From Caldisericaceae bacterium (GTDB taxonomy: Bacteria > Caldisericota > Caldisericia > Caldisericales > Caldisericaceae): DNA of 6,663 bases. Below the pieces are notes generated by a model. That model did not search any database. It saw only the letters and a program-made list of their open reading frames with translations, and had not been told where the DNA came from. The stretch spans positions 1 through 6,663 of the forward strand of contig JAGHAO010000104.1 in NCBI GenBank assembly GCA_021161495.1, in the 5' to 3' direction. The position numbers were made by a program, and so were the translations under genes. Positions 5,488 to 6,663 of this stretch are shown here, one piece after another. The first letter of the stretch is position 1, and each line of letters opens with the position of its first letter.

Positions 5488-5586
5488 TGTGGAAAAAGGT
5501 GTGGATAATGTGGAAAACCTTGTGGAAAAAATAATCCCTGTGGATAAAGTGGACAAATGCAACCTGTTATGCACAGGTTATCCAGA
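5488..5586. promoter_or_regulatory. DnaA-box cluster
   Basis: Six boxes in the TGTGGATAA orientation begin at 5488, 5500, 5509, 5521, 5539 and 5548, with steps of 12, 9, 12, 18 and 9. Two pairs abut head to tail with no gap. Two boxes in the opposite orientation follow at 5567 and 5578. The cluster begins one base after the dnaA stop codon. AACCTGT (5561-5567) and ACAGGTT (5573-5579) form a 7-bp inverted repeat where the box orientation switches. Confidence 0.88.
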
Positions 5587-5644
5587 GGCGGAAAACGGTT
5601 TTACGAAAAAGAGCGGTTTCGGTTTTGCACCGTATCAACAACCC

Positions 5645-5662
5645 TTACTACGGCTACTACTG
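5645..5662 (+). promoter_or_regulatory. DnaA-trio-like tract
   Basis: In three-base register the plus strand reads TTA CTA CGG CTA CTA CTG, so the minus strand reads 3'-AAT GAT GCC GAT GAT GAC-5'. Four of six triplets match the DnaA-trio pattern (3'-GAT or 3'-AAT). It sits 4 nt after a weak DnaA box (5632-5640) and runs directly into AT-rich DNA, the position expected for the element that guides DnaA onto single-stranded DNA. Confidence 0.65.
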
Positions 5663-5699
5663 TTTTTTATATATAAAAACAAAATAATAATAAAAGAAG
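5663..5699. promoter_or_regulatory. AT-rich DNA-unwinding element
   Basis: Almost pure A/T for 37 bases. It contains a perfect 16-bp palindrome at 5664-5679 (T5 ATATAT A5) followed by an A/T-only run with AATAATAATAAAA. This is the expected melting site between the trio tract and dnaN. The TATATAA core could also serve as a -10 box for dnaN, but I see no clear -35 partner. Confidence 0.7.
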
Positions 5700-5709
5700 A
5701 GGTGGATAA
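5697..5709 (+). promoter_or_regulatory. dnaN ribosome-binding site overlapping a DnaA-box-like sequence
   Basis: AAGAGGTG (5697-5704) is the Shine-Dalgarno site, 7 nt before the dnaN ATG. The same bases contain GGTGGATAA (5701-5709), one mismatch from the DnaA box. The ribosome-binding role is secure. DnaA binding is speculative, since G-rich ribosome-binding sites can resemble boxes by chance. Confidence 0.6.
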
Positions 5710-5711
5710 GT

Positions 5712-6663
5712 ATGGAAATTAAAATTTTAAACAAAGATTTGGCAAATGCGTTAACCAATGTGGGAAACGTAATTTCAGCAAAAACAATCGAACCTATTTT
5801 GCAAAACGTTTTATTGAAAGAAGAGGACGGTTCTGTATATCTTATCGGCACAAACCTCGAACAGGCGATAAAGGTAGAACTCAACGGAAAAATAGAGGAA
5901 AAAGACGGAGAAATAAAATCCACGGTGCTTCCTTATGCGCTGTTAAAAGCGATCGTCTCCAAGTTTGATATGGGAGAAGAAACGATACTCGCAATTTCTT
6001 CCAAACAGGGGTACATAAAACAAAAAAGTTCGAGTTATAAGATAAACTGCCTCGATCCGGAAGCTTTTGCTATAGTCCCTAAAACCGAAGAAAAAATCAA
6101 GTTCGAAATGAAACTTGCTTTACTCAGAAAATTAACGGAAAACACGCTTTTTGCCGTTTCAAAAAAAGACGAGACGAGAAAAGAATTCAGCGGGGTTTAT
6201 TTCGAATCGGAAGAAGGGAAAATCAGGTTTGTCGGAACAGACAGCACGGTTCTTGCAGTCAGCGAAACCGATTCCGGAAATTTGCCGGAATCCTCTTTTA
6301 TTATCCCGTGGAAGGCGTTGGACATAGTAGACAGGTTAAGCACAAACGGAGAAAATGTGCTTGTGCTTGCAAACGACGAACAGATTGAATTTGTCACGGA
6401 AGGCGTTACAGTAACGTCACTTCTTATTAACGGGAAATTTCCTCCTTACAAAAGCGCTATTCCGAAAGAATCCGAATTTTTTGCCTTGGTCAACAAAGAT
6501 GAAATCCTCACCGCATTAAATAGGCTTGAAATTATTGCAAAAAAGGGAAACGAAAAGATTACGTTAATGTTCTCGGAGAATACTCTCACCGCAACCGCTG
6601 TTTATCCTGAAATAGGGGAAGGCAGAGAAAAATTGAATTTCGAAGGCAAAGCGGAAATTTCCA
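5712..6663 (+). CDS. dnaN: DNA polymerase III beta sliding clamp, 3' end missing
   Basis: Open frame of 317 codons with no stop, cut by the window edge; complete DnaN proteins are about 365-380 residues, so most of the third domain is outside. DnaN forms a ring dimer around DNA, tethers polymerase III, and binds many repair and regulatory proteins through its domain 2-3 pocket. Recognisable parts are the N-terminus MEIKILNKDLANALTNVGNVISAKTI with PILQNVLL (domain 1), domain 2 from about 131 with TLFAVSKKDETRKEFSGVYFE (FSGVYF near 159), and the domain 2-3 junction LLINGKFPPYKSAIP (237-251), a strongly conserved clamp segment. The ATG at 5712 follows AAGAGGTG by 7 nt. It lies directly downstream of oriC in the same direction as dnaA. 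The frame has no obvious damage. Confidence 0.96.
   Translation, partial: MEIKILNKDLANALTNVGNVISAKTIEPILQNVLLKEEDGSVYLIGTNLEQAIKVELNGKIEEKDGEIKSTVLPYALLKAIVSKFDMGEETILAISSKQGYIKQKSSSYKINCLDPEAFAIVPKTEEKIKFEMKLALLRKLTENTLFAVSKKDETRKEFSGVYFESEEGKIRFVGTDSTVLAVSETDSGNLPESSFIIPWKALDIVDRLSTNGENVLVLANDEQIEFVTEGVTVTSLLINGKFPPYKSAIPKESEFFALVNKDEILTALNRLEIIAKKGNEKITLMFSENTLTATAVYPEIGEGREKLNFEGKAEIS

Larger units (their letters stand above)
5487..5711. other. oriC: Probable chromosomal replication origin, oriC
   Basis: This 225-bp spacer has three zones. (1) A DnaA-box cluster at 5488-5586: exact TGTGGATAA at 5500-5508 and 5539-5547; one-mismatch forms at 5488-5496, 5509-5517 and 5521-5529 (TGTGGAAAA), 5567-5575 (TTATGCACA) and 5578-5586 (TTATCCAGA); a two-mismatch form at 5548-5556. 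(2) A middle zone (5587-5640) with three CGGTTT words (5596, 5614, 5620) and a weak box GTATCAACA (5632-5640). (3) A trio tract (5645-5662) running into AT-rich DNA (5663-5699). One further near-box, GGTGGATAA, overlaps the dnaN ribosome-binding site. This order, boxes then trios then AT-rich unwinding DNA before dnaN, matches origins described in Bacillus. The call rests on sequence alone. Confidence 0.9.

Noticed and set aside
5489..5722. A 77-codon plus-strand open frame between dnaA and dnaN
   Set aside because: Its codons are the DnaA boxes (repeated VDN/VDK-like words), and it overlaps the origin and the dnaN start.

Overview
The window looks like the replication-origin neighbourhood of a bacterial chromosome. 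dnaA (4176-5486, +) and dnaN (from 5712, +, running off the right edge) flank a 225-bp spacer (5487-5711) that has all the expected parts of oriC: a dense cluster of DnaA boxes, a DnaA-trio-like tract and an AT-rich unwinding region. The other identifiable genes are on the minus strand. They are a two-gene 2-oxoacid:ferredoxin oxidoreductase operon (korA-korB, 4106 to 1615), divergent from dnaA, and a MazF/PemK toxin with a ribbon-helix-helix antitoxin (859 to 277). Ferredoxin-linked 2-oxoacid metabolism suggests an anaerobe or microaerophile. Base composition is moderate, Shine-Dalgarno sites are strong, and the phylum cannot be fixed from this sequence. A deep-branching anaerobic or thermophilic lineage is only a guess.

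Layout from left to right: 1-276 has no gene but carries repeat elements and the probable toxin-operon terminator. 277-859 is the toxin-antitoxin operon, read leftward, with a promoter and palindromic operator candidate at 875-926. 960-1540 is non-coding and packed with short, imperfectly palindromic interspersed repeats in both orientations, many ending in GTCAYYCTGA. 1553-1603 is a nested inverted repeat just beyond korB. 1615-4106 is korB and korA, translationally coupled by a 4-nt overlap. 4110-4175 is a very short divergent control region where opposite-facing TATAAT boxes overlap. 4176-6663 is dnaA, oriC and dnaN.

DnaA should bind the boxes in the dnaA-dnaN spacer and open the AT-rich stretch next to dnaN, and DnaN is the sliding clamp loaded after opening. 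korAB encodes a CoA-dependent 2-oxoacid oxidative decarboxylase that uses ferredoxin, and shares the control region with dnaA. I found no convincing new multi-gene system. The observations most worth checking are the detailed oriC architecture, the compensatory base changes in the palindromic repeats, and the overlapping divergent promoters of korAB and dnaA.
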